DNA of 7,118 nucleotides from Planctomycetaceae bacterium (GCA_019232645.1 JAFANO010000056.1:1-7118); one strand, 5' to 3'. Positions 1-6,564 are shown, counted from the stretch's first letter. Numbers and translations are program-made. The notes: generated by a model not told the origin, from the sequence alone.

Positions 1-655
1 TGCCGGGGGGGTCGAAGAGCTGCGCGACCAACTCGCGCCAGGGCAACAGGCCGAACCAGGCGGTGTCGCGGCTGCAGCGGCTAATCATGAGGTCGAGCCC
101 GAAGCGGACCGCTTCGGGGTCGGCGCCCGGGTCGGGCAGGTCGAGGATCAGCCGCGAGCACTCGTCGGCCAGGCCTCGGAACAGTGCCTCGTCGTCGCGG
201 GGGTCGTCGGTCCACCAGAGCACGAACGGGAGGTCGGCCTCCAGCAGGGGGCGGACGGCCCCCGGCAGCAGGTCCACGGCGTTCGGGCCGGCGCGGAGGA
301 TGATCCGCTCGCTGCAGACTTGCGGCAAGCCGGGCGCCGGCAGGTGGCAGAGCGCCGAGACCTCGGCCGCGATCTTGCGGGCGGGGTCGTCCGTCCGGCA
401 GAGCACGATCGTCCGGCACGGGTAGCGCTCCGTCACGGTGTCGAGCACCTGCTGGAGCCGCTCCCCGTCGGCCTTCCGGCTGAGGACGACCACGTTCGCC
501 AGGACGATCCGGGTGACGTGGGGGTTTTCCAGCTCCGGCCCGCCGACCCGCTCGGCCGCCGGCCCCCAGAGCCTCGTCAGCTCGGTCTCGATCTCGCGCG
601 GATCGACGGCGATGCCTTGACCGCTCAAGAAGCCGTCGTTCGTAGTGTCGGGCAT
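1..655 (-). CDS. opcA: OpcA-type glucose-6-phosphate dehydrogenase assembly/effector protein (C-terminus beyond window)
   Basis: The reading frame runs from an ATG at 655-653 off the left edge, giving 218 residues; I translated it by hand. Family landmarks are LPFVLWWTDDP at about residues 142-152 and a block ending in LPWRELVAQLFD at about 204-215, which matches the 'W..L.PWRELIAQ' block I know from actinobacterial and cyanobacterial OpcA. A strand-like RTIVLC lies at 81-86. OpcA is a cytosolic partner that promotes assembly and activity of G6PDH in cyanobacteria; it has no known catalytic activity. A GGGAAG Shine-Dalgarno sits six bases before the ATG, and no better start is visible. The gene follows zwf on the same strand, the usual order, but with an unusual 492-bp repeat-rich gap. 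Several cysteines are present (residues 80, 86, 103, 114, 166, 194); whether any is redox-active is unknown. The family usually reaches about 350-450 residues, so roughly half is missing here because of the window boundary, not because of a mutation. Confidence 0.9.
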   Translation of the reverse strand, partial: MPDTTNDGFLSGQGIAVDPREIETELTRLWGPAAERVGGPELENPHVTRIVLANVVVLSRKADGERLQQVLDTVTERYPCRTIVLCRTDDPARKIAAEVSALCHLPAPGLPQVCSERIILRAGPNAVDLLPGAVRPLLEADLPFVLWWTDDPRDDEALFRGLADECSRLILDLPDPGADPEAVRFGLDLMISRCSRDTAWFGLLPWRELVAQLFDPPG

Positions 656-723
656 CGTTGGCTTCCCGGTAGTGTGGTGCGCCTGAGGGGGTCGGAGTGC
701 GGATGTCCGCGGGGCGGATCGTG

Positions 724-749
724 CGAGGGGGCGCACGGGCGCCCTCTCG
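724..749. other. GC-rich hairpin in the zwf-opcA gap
   Basis: CGAGGGGGCG (724-733) can pair with CGCCCTCTCG (740-749), ten pairs with one G-U type wobble and a six-base loop. It lies about 70 bases upstream of the opcA start on the minus strand and has no T-run after it in either direction. It could be a weak attenuator or processing site between zwf and opcA, or simply GC-rich chance structure. A competing smaller stem, GTGCG/CGCAC (721-736), uses the same bases. Confidence 0.25.
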
Positions 750-760
750 AATCATATGGG

Positions 761-842
761 ATTTGAAATTCCGGATTTGAAATTCCGGATTTGGAATTTG
801 ATACCTTAATATGGATCTCGAATCTCGGATTTGAAATCCGGT
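761..842. repeat. Heptamer-periodic repeat tract, left copy
   Basis: The tract can be cut exactly into consecutive 7-bp words: atttgaa, attccgg, atttgaa, attccgg, atttgga, atttgat (761-802), a 12-bp AT-rich core ACCTTAATATGG (803-814), then atctcga, atctcgg, atttgaa, atccggt (815-842). The consensus word is about ATYTSGR. It is non-coding DNA between zwf and opcA; since 7 is not a multiple of 3 it produces seven-residue peptide repeats in every frame, so ORFs running through it are artefacts. It resembles in style the heptanucleotide STRR repeats of cyanobacteria, although the words differ. Confidence 0.85.
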
Positions 843-846
843 GGTC

Positions 847-969
847 TCCCAGGAGAATTGAAAGGTCGTCGTAAACTCTTGTGGACGAGTGGGTTCATCC
901 GATCGGCACCAAAATCCATGATTCTTTGGTTTGCAGCGACTTGAGGCCCGTTCTGCAATTCTCCTGGGA
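847..969. repeat. 14-bp perfect inverted repeat with 95-bp spacer
   Basis: TCCCAGGAGAATTG at 847-860 is exactly reverse-complemented at 956-969. Similarity continues outward with small gaps (GGTC and AAATCCGG appear on both outer flanks), so the arms run into the heptamer tracts on each side. The 95-bp interior has no gene; it contains a small ACCAAA/TTTGGT stem (908-930). The whole block 826-990 could fold as a long hairpin or be a small non-autonomous element. No flanking target duplication is clear. Confidence 0.65.
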
Positions 970-987
970 CACGACCTGAAAACCCGG

Positions 988-1116
988 ATTTGGAATTTGA
1001 TACATTTATATAAATATCGAATCTCGAATCTCGGATTTGAAATCCCGGATTTGGAATTTGATACCTTTATATGGATCTCGAATCTCGAATCAGAAATTTC
1101 CAATTCGAGATCCTGG
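988..1116. repeat. Heptamer-periodic repeat tract, right double copy
   Basis: Two further units in the same direct orientation as the tract at 761-842. Words atttgga, atttgat (988-1001) are followed by a diverged AT-rich core (1002-1020), then atctcga, atctcgg, atttgaa, atcccgg, atttgga, atttgat (1021-1062), a second core ACCTTTATATGG (1063-1074), and atctcga, atctcga, atcagaa, atttcca, attcgag, atcctgg (1075-1116). The core at 1063-1074 differs from the one at 803-814 at a single base. The tract ends about 30 bases past the zwf stop codon, so a zwf-opcA transcript would carry all of it. Confidence 0.85.
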
Positions 1117-1147
1117 ACACGGCGCGGGAGGATGTCCGGAGACAGGC

Positions 1148-2701
1148 TCAGAGCCGTCGCCATTGCATCTCGCCGCTCATCAGGTCGTCGGCGGCCTCCG
1201 GGCCCCAGGTCCCGGCGGCGTAGGGCAGGGGCGGAGGCGCGCCAGGGCGGTTCCAGGCCTCGAGGATCGTGGTGCAGAACCGCCAGGAGCTCTCGACCTG
1301 GTCGGTCCGGGTGTAGAGGGTCGGGTCGCCGAGCATGGCGTCGAGGAGGAGCCGCTCGTAGGCCTCGGGCGGCGGCGTGGCGAAGGAGGTGCCGTAGCGG
1401 AAGTCCATCCGGACCTCCTGGAGCCGACGCCTCGAGCCGGGGATCTTAGCCTGGAACGCCAGGCTCGCCCCCTCGTTGGGCTGGATCCGCAGGACCAGCA
1501 GGTTGGTGCCGCCGCCGGCCACCCCGGTGTCGACCTCGAAGAGCGTCGTCGGCGGCTTGCGGAACTTCACGGCGATCTCGCTGGCCCGCTTGGGCAGCCG
1601 CTTGCCGGTCCGAAGGAAGAACGGCACGCCCGCCCACCGCCAGGAGTTCAGCTTCAGCCGGATCGCGACGTAGGTCTCGGTTGTCGAGTCGGGCTTGATC
1701 CCCTTCTCCTGGAGGTAGCCGGGGACCTCGGTCCCTTGGATCGACCCGGCGGTGTACTGGCCCCGGACGACATTCAGGTCCACGTCCTCGTACGTCCAGG
1801 TCGGCAGCACCTCGAGCACCTTGACCCGCTCGTTGCGGACGGCGTCGGCCGACAGGTCGACCGGGGGCTCCATCGCCACCAGGCAGAGCAACTGCATCAG
1901 GTGGTTCTGGATCATGTCCCGCAGCGCCCCCGAGTTGTCGTAATACCCGCCACGGCCTCCGGCCATCCCCAGCTCCTCGGCCACGGTGATCTGCACCGCC
2001 TCGACGTAGCGCCGATCCCAGATCGGCTCGAAGATCGAGTTGCCGAACCGCAGTGCCAGGATGTTCTGGACCGTCTCCTTGCCCAGGTAGTGGTCGATCC
2101 GGTAGATCTGGCTCTCGTCGAGGATCCGCGTGATGTCGCGGTTCAGGGCCCGGGCGCTGGCCAGGTCGTGGCCGAACGGCTTTTCGATCACCACGCGGCT
2201 CCAGGGACCGTCCTGGTGGTGTGAGTAGATCAGCCCGGCCTTGCCGAGGTTCTCGATGATCGGCGCGAAGTATTCGGGGGAGACGGCCAGGTAGTAGAGC
2301 CGGTTGCCGCGCGTCCCGTGCGTGCCGTCGAGCTGCTCGAGCCGCTTCTTGAGCTGCTCGTAGCCGGCCAGGTCGGTGAACGTCCCTCGTACATACCCGA
2401 TGTGGCTGGCGAACTCGGGCCAGGTCTGGGCGAACTCGGGGTCGTCCCCCCTGCTCATGCTCTTCTCCAGCTCCGCGCGGAACGTCTCATCGGTCCAGTC
2501 GCGGCGGGCGAAGCCAACGATGGCGAAGTCGGGGGGGAGGTTCCCTCCGGCCCCCAGGTGATACAGCGCGGGGCCGAGCTTGCGGTGGGTCAAGTCCCCA
2601 GTCGCCCCGAACAGGACCACGGCGCAGGGTTCGGGGACGCGCGCCCTCGGCAGGTTCTGTCGTAACGGGTTGGCTTCGGCCACGGCCAACGATTCGTCCA
2701 T
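1148..2701 (-). CDS. zwf: Glucose-6-phosphate 1-dehydrogenase
   Basis: This 517-residue cytosolic enzyme oxidises glucose-6-phosphate to 6-phosphogluconolactone, reducing NADP+ (or NAD+), the first step of the oxidative pentose phosphate pathway. The N-terminal Rossmann fingerprint GATGDLTHRK is at 32-41, an EKP motif at 173-175, the signature RIDHYLGKE at 201-209 with substrate-binding His204, and the candidate catalytic base His267 in DMIQNHLMQLL. RTGKRLPKR is at 364-372. Length and motif order match the family (about 490-515 residues) and nothing looks broken. I chose the ATG at 2701 because GGAGG lies six bases upstream (2712-2708); an in-frame ATG at 2794 would add 31 unlike-family residues and has no such site. 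opcA lies downstream on the same strand, which fits co-function. A candidate promoter overlaps an inverted repeat at 2770-2810. Cofactor preference cannot be decided from the sequence alone. Confidence 0.98.
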   Translation of the reverse strand: MDESLAVAEANPLRQNLPRARVPEPCAVVLFGATGDLTHRKLGPALYHLGAGGNLPPDFAIVGFARRDWTDETFRAELEKSMSRGDDPEFAQTWPEFASHIGYVRGTFTDLAGYEQLKKRLEQLDGTHGTRGNRLYYLAVSPEYFAPIIENLGKAGLIYSHHQDGPWSRVVIEKPFGHDLASARALNRDITRILDESQIYRIDHYLGKETVQNILALRFGNSIFEPIWDRRYVEAVQITVAEELGMAGGRGGYYDNSGALRDMIQNHLMQLLCLVAMEPPVDLSADAVRNERVKVLEVLPTWTYEDVDLNVVRGQYTAGSIQGTEVPGYLQEKGIKPDSTTETYVAIRLKLNSWRWAGVPFFLRTGKRLPKRASEIAVKFRKPPTTLFEVDTGVAGGGTNLLVLRIQPNEGASLAFQAKIPGSRRRLQEVRMDFRYGTSFATPPPEAYERLLLDAMLGDPTLYTRTDQVESSWRFCTTILEAWNRPGAPPPLPYAAGTWGPEAADDLMSGEMQWRRL

Positions 2702-2769
2702 CCCCGGCCTCCCCGCATGAAGCGCAGTGCCACGTCTCTGGCCCGAAGACGTTCGGGCCGATCTCGACG

Positions 2770-2798
2770 AGTTTAGGGGGGCGATCCCGCACAATCAA
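2770..2798 (-). promoter_or_regulatory. Candidate sigma70-type promoter for zwf
   Basis: On the minus strand TTGATT (2798-2793) and TAAACT (2775-2770) are separated by exactly 17 bases; each hexamer matches the sigma70 consensus at four of six positions. Transcription would begin near 2763, giving a leader of about 60 bases before the zwf ATG at 2701. The match is modest and found by eye, so it is a candidate only. Confidence 0.35.
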
Positions 2799-2810
2799 GA
2801 ACATCGCCCC
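2778..2810. promoter_or_regulatory. 8-bp inverted repeat over the zwf promoter candidate (operator-like)
   Basis: GGGGCGAT (2778-2785) and ATCGCCCC (2803-2810) are perfect reverse complements with 17 bases between them. One arm lies in the -35/-10 spacer and the other just upstream of the -35 of the candidate zwf promoter. This placement suits a repressor operator; alternatively it is a hairpin. The rest of 2702-3014 between the divergent genes shows no credible coding sequence. Confidence 0.3.
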
Positions 2811-3014
2811 TGAAACCCGCAATCCCGTGCGGCGCATCCCCTGCACCCAACCACTCGCCGACGTCGAAATGAGATGGATTTCAAAGATTCGTCGCCCGGA
2901 GGGATCGGAAACCGTCGGCATGTCTTTCGCTGCCGCTGGGCCTCGCGAGGATCGGCCGACCCTCGGGTGGTCGGAGCGCCTCGCATTTCCCCTTCGACCC
3001 TGGGAGATCGTCGC

Positions 3015-3173
3015 ATGAGCGTGGGACCTGGTGGGCCGTTCGGCGGGGGTAGCTGGTATTCGCCGGGGGGCTCTTATGGCGCCTATCCCGGCTGCGGTTG
3101 CAGCAGCGTCTTCATCATCCTGGCAGGGATCCTGCTGGTCTTCGGCGGCCTGCTCCGCTCGTGCAACATGTAG
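3015..3173 (+). CDS. Small glycine-rich single-pass membrane protein, function unknown
   Basis: A 52-residue protein. The first 25 residues are rich in Gly, Ser, Tyr and Pro, then a Cys-Gly-Cys (27-29) precedes one hydrophobic segment at about 31-47 (SVFIILAGILLVFGGLL), ending with a short RSCNM tail. This looks like a small single-pass inner-membrane protein; there is no typical cleavable signal peptide. GGGAG lies eight bases before the ATG at 3015, which decides this start over an in-frame ATG at 2874 that would add a 47-residue arginine-rich, non-family-like extension. It is followed after 58 bases by another small membrane protein gene with its own strong ribosome binding site, so the two probably form an operon. 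I do not recognise a family. Confidence 0.65.
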   Translation: MSVGPGGPFGGGSWYSPGGSYGAYPGCGCSSVFIILAGILLVFGGLLRSCNM

Positions 3174-3231
3174 GCGCGCCGCGCCGGATCCGGCCAAATC
3201 TCCGCGACCCTCGAACTGAAAGGAGCTGACG

Positions 3232-3531
3232 ATGCGAGCACTCTGTGCGTCGATCATCACCGCAGGTGCCCTGATCGGGCTCGGGTTGACGGCGCTGGGC
3301 CTCGGCGTGCGCTACCAGGATGTGGTGGCGGCCGACCCGGCCAAGATCGCCTACGTGAGATTCGTGCACCTGGACACGCCCCTGATGCTGATCCTCGTGG
3401 TCTTGCTGGCGACGGTCGTGATCGGGCTAGGGGCGACCTTCCTGGGCCTGGCCTATCACCACGAGCGCCGGCACTACGAGCGGCACCGCGGGCAAGCCGG
3501 CGAGACCCTGAGTTCTCGGGTCGGCGCATGA
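3232..3531 (+). CDS. Small two-pass membrane protein, function unknown
   Basis: A 99-residue protein with two hydrophobic segments at about 5-26 and 50-74, separated by a short loop, and a basic, histidine-rich tail (YHHERRHYERHRGQ, about 75-88). By the positive-inside rule both ends would be cytoplasmic, with the loop DVVAADPAKIAYVRF outside. GAAAGGAG lies six bases before the ATG, the best ribosome binding site on this strand in the window. It is likely co-transcribed with the 52-residue membrane protein gene upstream and converges on the DUF2752 gene. The first segment could also act as an uncleaved signal anchor. The histidine cluster could bind metal but may just be a charged tail. I do not recognise a family. 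Confidence 0.75.
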   Translation: MRALCASIITAGALIGLGLTALGLGVRYQDVVAADPAKIAYVRFVHLDTPLMLILVVLLATVVIGLGATFLGLAYHHERRHYERHRGQAGETLSSRVGA

Positions 3532-3557
3532 AATCGGACGTGTAAGGACCCGATTTC
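3530..3557. terminator. Hairpin between convergent genes, possible two-way terminator
   Basis: GAAATCGG (3530-3537) pairs perfectly with CCGATTTC (3550-3557) around a 12-base loop, starting within the stop codon of the 99-residue membrane protein gene. It lies in the 68-bp gap before the convergent DUF2752 gene. No U-run follows on either strand, so intrinsic termination would be weak. Confidence 0.35.
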
Positions 3558-3599
3558 GGGAAGATCCGTGCGCACGCCGACTGCCCCGGGGCGAACGGA

Positions 3600-4022
3600 T
3601 CAGCGGAGGCGTTCGAGCAGCCAGTTCCCCATCAGGACGCCCATCAGCGGTGCCAGGAGCCGGGAGACGGCTAGGCCGACCCGGTGGGGCCCGGCCCGGC
3701 GGAGGGCCAGGGCCCGGGTGCGCGCGGGGATCTGGATCACGATCAAGGCCGCCACGAGCCAGCCGAGCCGGTGGGCTCGCACCGAGCCGCGCCAGTCGCC
3801 GCGCGCCAGGTAGATCAGCGACCGGGTCAAACCGCAGGTCGGGCAGTCCACCCCCAGCCAGACCCTCGACGCGCAGACGTGCGGCAGCGGGAACCGCGAC
3901 AGGCCCCGGAGGGCCACCCGCTGATCCGGGCGCACCTGGAGCAGGAATGCCAGCATCGTCACCAGGCATGCGCCCGCGAGCACCACGAGGTCGAAGTCGC
4001 GGGAGGGTCGCGGAGGGGTCAT
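3600..4022 (-). CDS. DUF2752 family membrane protein
   Basis: A 140-residue protein. The family hallmark is GVDCPTCGLTRS at about 57-68, followed by YLARGDWRGSVRAHRLGW (71-88), matching the DUF2752 pattern of a CP.CG.TR motif, a G-D, and a basic/His position at the start of the next helix. Hydrophobic segments lie at about 10-29, 87-99 and 117-134. The biochemical role of the family is unknown; the paired cysteines (60, 63) suggest metal binding or redox chemistry, but that is inference. The ATG at 4022 is chosen because the upstream in-frame extension (to 4259) is not family-like and contains a promoter candidate; the ribosome binding site (AGGA, about 12 bases away) is weak, so the start is not certain. 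It lies 236 bp downstream of the Uma2 gene on the same strand. Confidence 0.85.
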   Translation of the reverse strand: MTPPRPSRDFDLVVLAGACLVTMLAFLLQVRPDQRVALRGLSRFPLPHVCASRVWLGVDCPTCGLTRSLIYLARGDWRGSVRAHRLGWLVAALIVIQIPARTRALALRRAGPHRVGLAVSRLLAPLMGVLMGNWLLERLR

Positions 4023-4070
4023 GGGGCCGCCGTTTCCTGGAAGCTCCGTGCCGTGTTTCAGGATGGATGC

Positions 4071-4099
4071 ATTCTTCCCCGCCGAAGGGCTGGTTTCAA
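4071..4099 (-). promoter_or_regulatory. Candidate promoter for the DUF2752 gene
   Basis: On the minus strand TTGAAA (4099-4094; five of six to consensus) and AAGAAT (4076-4071; four of six) are 17 bases apart. Transcription would start near 4064, about 40 bases before the ATG at 4022, which supports that start rather than the longer frame. Found by eye only. Confidence 0.35.
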
Positions 4100-4239
4100 G
4101 ATGAGCCTGGGGACTCGCCGCATCCCCCGGATGGTGGCAACGGGGGCATGGATCGGTCACGATGAAGGTGGTTTCCGGATGCACGTCGGCACCAGCCAGA
4201 AACATCGCACGACCTGAAAGGAGAGAGAGGACGCACCGA

Positions 4240-4268
4240 GGCACGAGCGTGCCCCGCATCAGATGCGG
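4240..4268 (-). terminator. Tandem hairpins at the end of the Uma2 gene
   Basis: Two adjacent perfect stems: CCGCAT/ATGCGG (4254-4259 with 4263-4268), which spans the Uma2 stop codon, and GGCAC/GTGCC (4240-4244 with 4249-4253) with a four-base loop. On the minus strand the second stem is followed by a pyrimidine-rich stretch (TCCTCTCTCTCC and neighbours) rather than a clean U-run. A terminator for the Uma2 gene is plausible. The rest of 4023-4239 appears non-coding apart from the promoter candidate for the next gene. Confidence 0.35.
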
Positions 4269-4831
4269 AAAATCCTGGCGACGGGCACACGAAGGCCCGG
4301 CAGATGCGGCTCGCCCGAGAGCTCCTGGAGCTCGTTGAAGAGTTCCGGCGGGGCGCCGGGCCGATGCACGCGCACGGTCCGGAAATCTGGATCAACCAGC
4401 CAGATCAGAGCCACGCCCGAATCCAGGTACGCGCGGACCTTCACGGAGACATCCTCATGCCGGTCGCTCGGCGACAGGATCTCAACGGCCAGGATGGGCG
4501 GTCCTTCGAAGAAGACCGCATGCTCCGGAGTGCTCGCCACGACCTCGGCCGAGACGTACGCGAGGTCGATCCCGACCGTCGTGTCGGGATCACGGCGCAA
4601 CCGGAACCCGGCCTCGCCGCCGACGACCTCGCCACGCGGCTCGGGCTGACGCTCCAGCCACTCCTCCAACAGGTATCCGAGCCGGATCGTCGAGCGGCTG
4701 TGCCACCGGTTGCGCTTGGTCATGGGTCTCTCGCGCAGCTCGCCCCGGATCAGCTCTCGATCGATGCCGTCTTCGGGCAGGGCGAGCATCTCTTCCGTGG
4801 TCATGATCGAGGACGGAGCGACCGCGGCCAT
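4259..4831 (-). CDS. Uma2 family protein (DUF820, PD-(D/E)XK nuclease fold)
   Basis: A 190-residue soluble protein. ELIRGELRE at about 26-34 fits the conserved N-terminal strand of the family. The nuclease-like core shows Asp89 in VGIDLAYV (where relatives often have PDV), PPILAVEILSPSDR (111-124) with Glu117, then Lys131 and Tyr135, and ALIWLVDPDFRTVRVHRP (141-158), the typical 'W.VDP....V.V' strands. Length and motif order match Uma2 proteins, which are abundant in planctomycetes and cyanobacteria; their physiological substrate is unknown and nuclease activity is mostly predicted from the fold. AAGGAGG lies six bases before the ATG at 4831, and a good -10 box (TATAAT) lies about 55 bases upstream, so the gene looks expressed. 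The next gene rightward, for the ABC ATPase, is divergent. Nothing ties it to a mobile element or toxin partner here. Confidence 0.93.
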   Translation of the reverse strand: MAAVAPSSIMTTEEMLALPEDGIDRELIRGELRERPMTKRNRWHSRSTIRLGYLLEEWLERQPEPRGEVVGGEAGFRLRRDPDTTVGIDLAYVSAEVVASTPEHAVFFEGPPILAVEILSPSDRHEDVSVKVRAYLDSGVALIWLVDPDFRTVRVHRPGAPPELFNELQELSGEPHLPGLRVPVARIFRI

Positions 4832-4885
4832 GAGAAACCTCCTTCCGGAACGGAACAGGGGCGGCCTGTGCGTCCGCTCCCGAAG

Positions 4886-4914
4886 ATTATAGCCGCTGGA
4901 GGCCGGAGTGTCCG
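4886..4914 (-). promoter_or_regulatory. Promoter of the Uma2 gene
   Basis: A perfect TATAAT on the minus strand (4891-4886) lies 17 bases from CGGACA (4914-4909; four of six to TTGACA). Transcription would start near 4879, about 48 bases before the ATG, with the strong AAGGAGG site in the leader. It is the most convincing promoter in the window. For the divergent ABC gene only a weak TACGAT (4968-4973) without a matching -35 is seen. Confidence 0.5.
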
Positions 4915-5016
4915 GGGTGATCTCGATACGAGTGGGACGCTCCTTTCGCGCGGCGCACCCAGCACGTTACGATAAAAAGCTCCTCCGGCCGCGATCCTCC
5001 CGACGGACAAGCCTGT

Positions 5017-6564
5017 ATGAGCGCCCCCGAGACCCCCGTTCGGCTCCAGATGCGTCATATCAGCAAACATTTCGGAGGCGTGCGCGCGTTGCGCGACGTG
5101 AGCGTCACGGCGCACGCCGGCGAGGTCCACGCGCTCTGCGGCGAGAACGGCGCGGGCAAGAGCACGCTGATGAAGATCCTGGCCGGCGCGATCACCGAGT
5201 ACGAGGGCCGGATCGTCCTGGAGGGCCGGGAGGTCGGCTTCTCGGGCCCCCGCGCGGCCGAGGACGCGGGCATCCGGATCATCTACCAGGAGTTGAACCT
5301 CGTCCCCGAGCTGACGGTCGCCGCCAACATCTTCCTCGGCCGCGAGCGTCGGCGCGGCCTCGGCCTGCTCGACGACCGCGCGATGGCAGCCGAGGCGCGG
5401 CGGCTGTTCGAGCGCCTGGGCGCGACGATCGCGCCCCGGGCACTGGTCGGCGACCTCCGGATCGGCGACCAGCAGATGGTCGAGATCGCCAAGGCGCTGG
5501 CCTTCGACGCCGTGATCGTGATCATGGACGAGCCGACCTCGGCCCTCTCCGGCGCCGAGGTCGCGCGGCTCTATCGGGTCATCGCCGACCTGAAGCGGCA
5601 CGGCACGACCGTGCTCTACATCTCGCACAAGATGAACGAGGTGTTCACCCTGGCCGACCGCGTGACCGTCCTCCGCGACGGCCAGCTCGTCGCCAGCGCC
5701 CCCCGCGGGCGGAGCAACCCCCGTCAGGTGATCCGCTGGATGGTCGGGCGCGAGATCGCCGAGCTGCGCGTCGAGCACCCGGCGACGGCGGGCACGGCGA
5801 TCCTCCAGGTCGAGGGCCTGAGCCTGCCCAGCCCAGTGCACAGCGGCCGGCCTTCGCTCCACGACCTCTCCTTCGCCGTCCGCGCCGGCGAGGTGCTCGG
5901 GATCGCTGGGCTGCTCGGCGCGGGCCGGACCGAGTTGCTCGAGGCCCTCTTCGGCGCCAGCCCCGCGCCGCCGTCGGGGACGATCCTGCTCGACGGCCAG
6001 CCCGTCCTCTTCCGGAGCCCTGACCAGGCGATCGCCGCCGGGGTCGCACTGGTGACTGAGGACCGCAAGGCGTTCGGCCTCTTCGACCAGATGACCGTGG
6101 CCGAGAACATCACCATCCGCCGCCTCCAAGCGCTGACCTGGGGCCACCTGATCGACCGCCAAGCCCAGGCCCGCGCCGTCGCCGAGTCGATCCGACGGCT
6201 CGCGATCAAGGCCGCCAGCGGTCGCACCGCGATTACCAGCCTCTCGGGCGGCAACCAGCAGAAGTGCATCCTGGCGCGCTGGCTGCTGATCGAGCCCAAG
6301 GTCCTGCTCCTCGACGAGCCGACCCGGGGCATCGACGTCGGTGCCAAGGCCGAGATCTCCGCGCTGATCCGCCGCCTGGTCGCGCAAGGCATGGCGATCG
6401 TGATGACCTCCAGCGAGCTGCCCGAGCTGCTGACCGTCTCCGACCGGATCCTAGTCCTCTGCGAGGGCCGCCAGACCGCCGAGCTGTCGCGCGCCGAGGC
6501 CACCGAGGAGTCGATCATACACGCGGCGACCCAGTTCCTCGACCGTGCCGCGCGGACGTCGTAG
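5017..6564 (+). CDS. Sugar ABC importer ATPase with two nucleotide-binding domains (RbsA/MglA/XylG type)
   Basis: A 515-residue cytoplasmic ATPase with the fused double-domain layout of carbohydrate uptake (CUT2) importers. Domain 1: Walker A GENGAGKS (42-49), Q-loop Gln91, signature region LRIGDQQ (147-153, a normal family variant), Walker B VIVIMDE (166-172), His204. Domain 2: degenerate Walker A AGLLGAGRTE (297-306), signature LSGGNQQK (409-416), Walker B VLLLDEP (429-435), and serine in place of the H-loop histidine (TSSELPELL). These asymmetries are normal for RbsA, so it looks intact and complete. The exact sugar (ribose, galactose, xylose or other) cannot be told. There is no good Shine-Dalgarno before the ATG at 5017; Met12 is the only nearby alternative and would remove part of the first strand. 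No permease or substrate-binding gene follows in the 554 bp to the window end, where they would be expected. Confidence 0.96.
   Translation: MSAPETPVRLQMRHISKHFGGVRALRDVSVTAHAGEVHALCGENGAGKSTLMKILAGAITEYEGRIVLEGREVGFSGPRAAEDAGIRIIYQELNLVPELTVAANIFLGRERRRGLGLLDDRAMAAEARRLFERLGATIAPRALVGDLRIGDQQMVEIAKALAFDAVIVIMDEPTSALSGAEVARLYRVIADLKRHGTTVLYISHKMNEVFTLADRVTVLRDGQLVASAPRGRSNPRQVIRWMVGREIAELRVEHPATAGTAILQVEGLSLPSPVHSGRPSLHDLSFAVRAGEVLGIAGLLGAGRTELLEALFGASPAPPSGTILLDGQPVLFRSPDQAIAAGVALVTEDRKAFGLFDQMTVAENITIRRLQALTWGHLIDRQAQARAVAESIRRLAIKAASGRTAITSLSGGNQQKCILARWLLIEPKVLLLDEPTRGIDVGAKAEISALIRRLVAQGMAIVMTSSELPELLTVSDRILVLCEGRQTAELSRAEATEESIIHAATQFLDRAARTS

Noticed and set aside
761..1116. CRISPR array
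   Set aside because: The repeats are degenerate 7-bp words in tandem with near-identical AT cores, not identical 25-40 bp repeats separated by unique spacers, and there are no cas genes.
81..1163. Long minus-strand open frame spanning opcA and the repeat region
   Set aside because: It is out of frame with OpcA, is Arg/Pro-rich over the GC-rich part, and its isoleucine/asparagine/serine-rich part is only the translation of 7-bp repeats, which stay open in several frames.
1037..2224. 395-codon plus-strand frame opposite zwf
   Set aside because: Antisense shadow of zwf; it begins inside the repeat tract and has no family-like motif or ribosome binding site.
2702..2794. 31-residue N-terminal extension of G6PDH from the ATG at 2794
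   Set aside because: The extension would contain the candidate -10 box and has no good ribosome binding site, while GGAGG sits six bases before the ATG at 2701.
4023..4259. 79-residue N-terminal extension of the DUF2752 protein, including a CPRC motif
   Set aside because: The family normally starts near the first membrane segment, and a promoter candidate lies within the extension; the CPRC occurrence looks like chance.
4801..6387. 528-codon minus-strand frame opposite the ABC ATPase
   Set aside because: Antisense shadow of a clear, motif-complete gene; the composition (Asp/Gly/Ala/Arg-rich, low complexity) is typical of GC-rich antisense frames.
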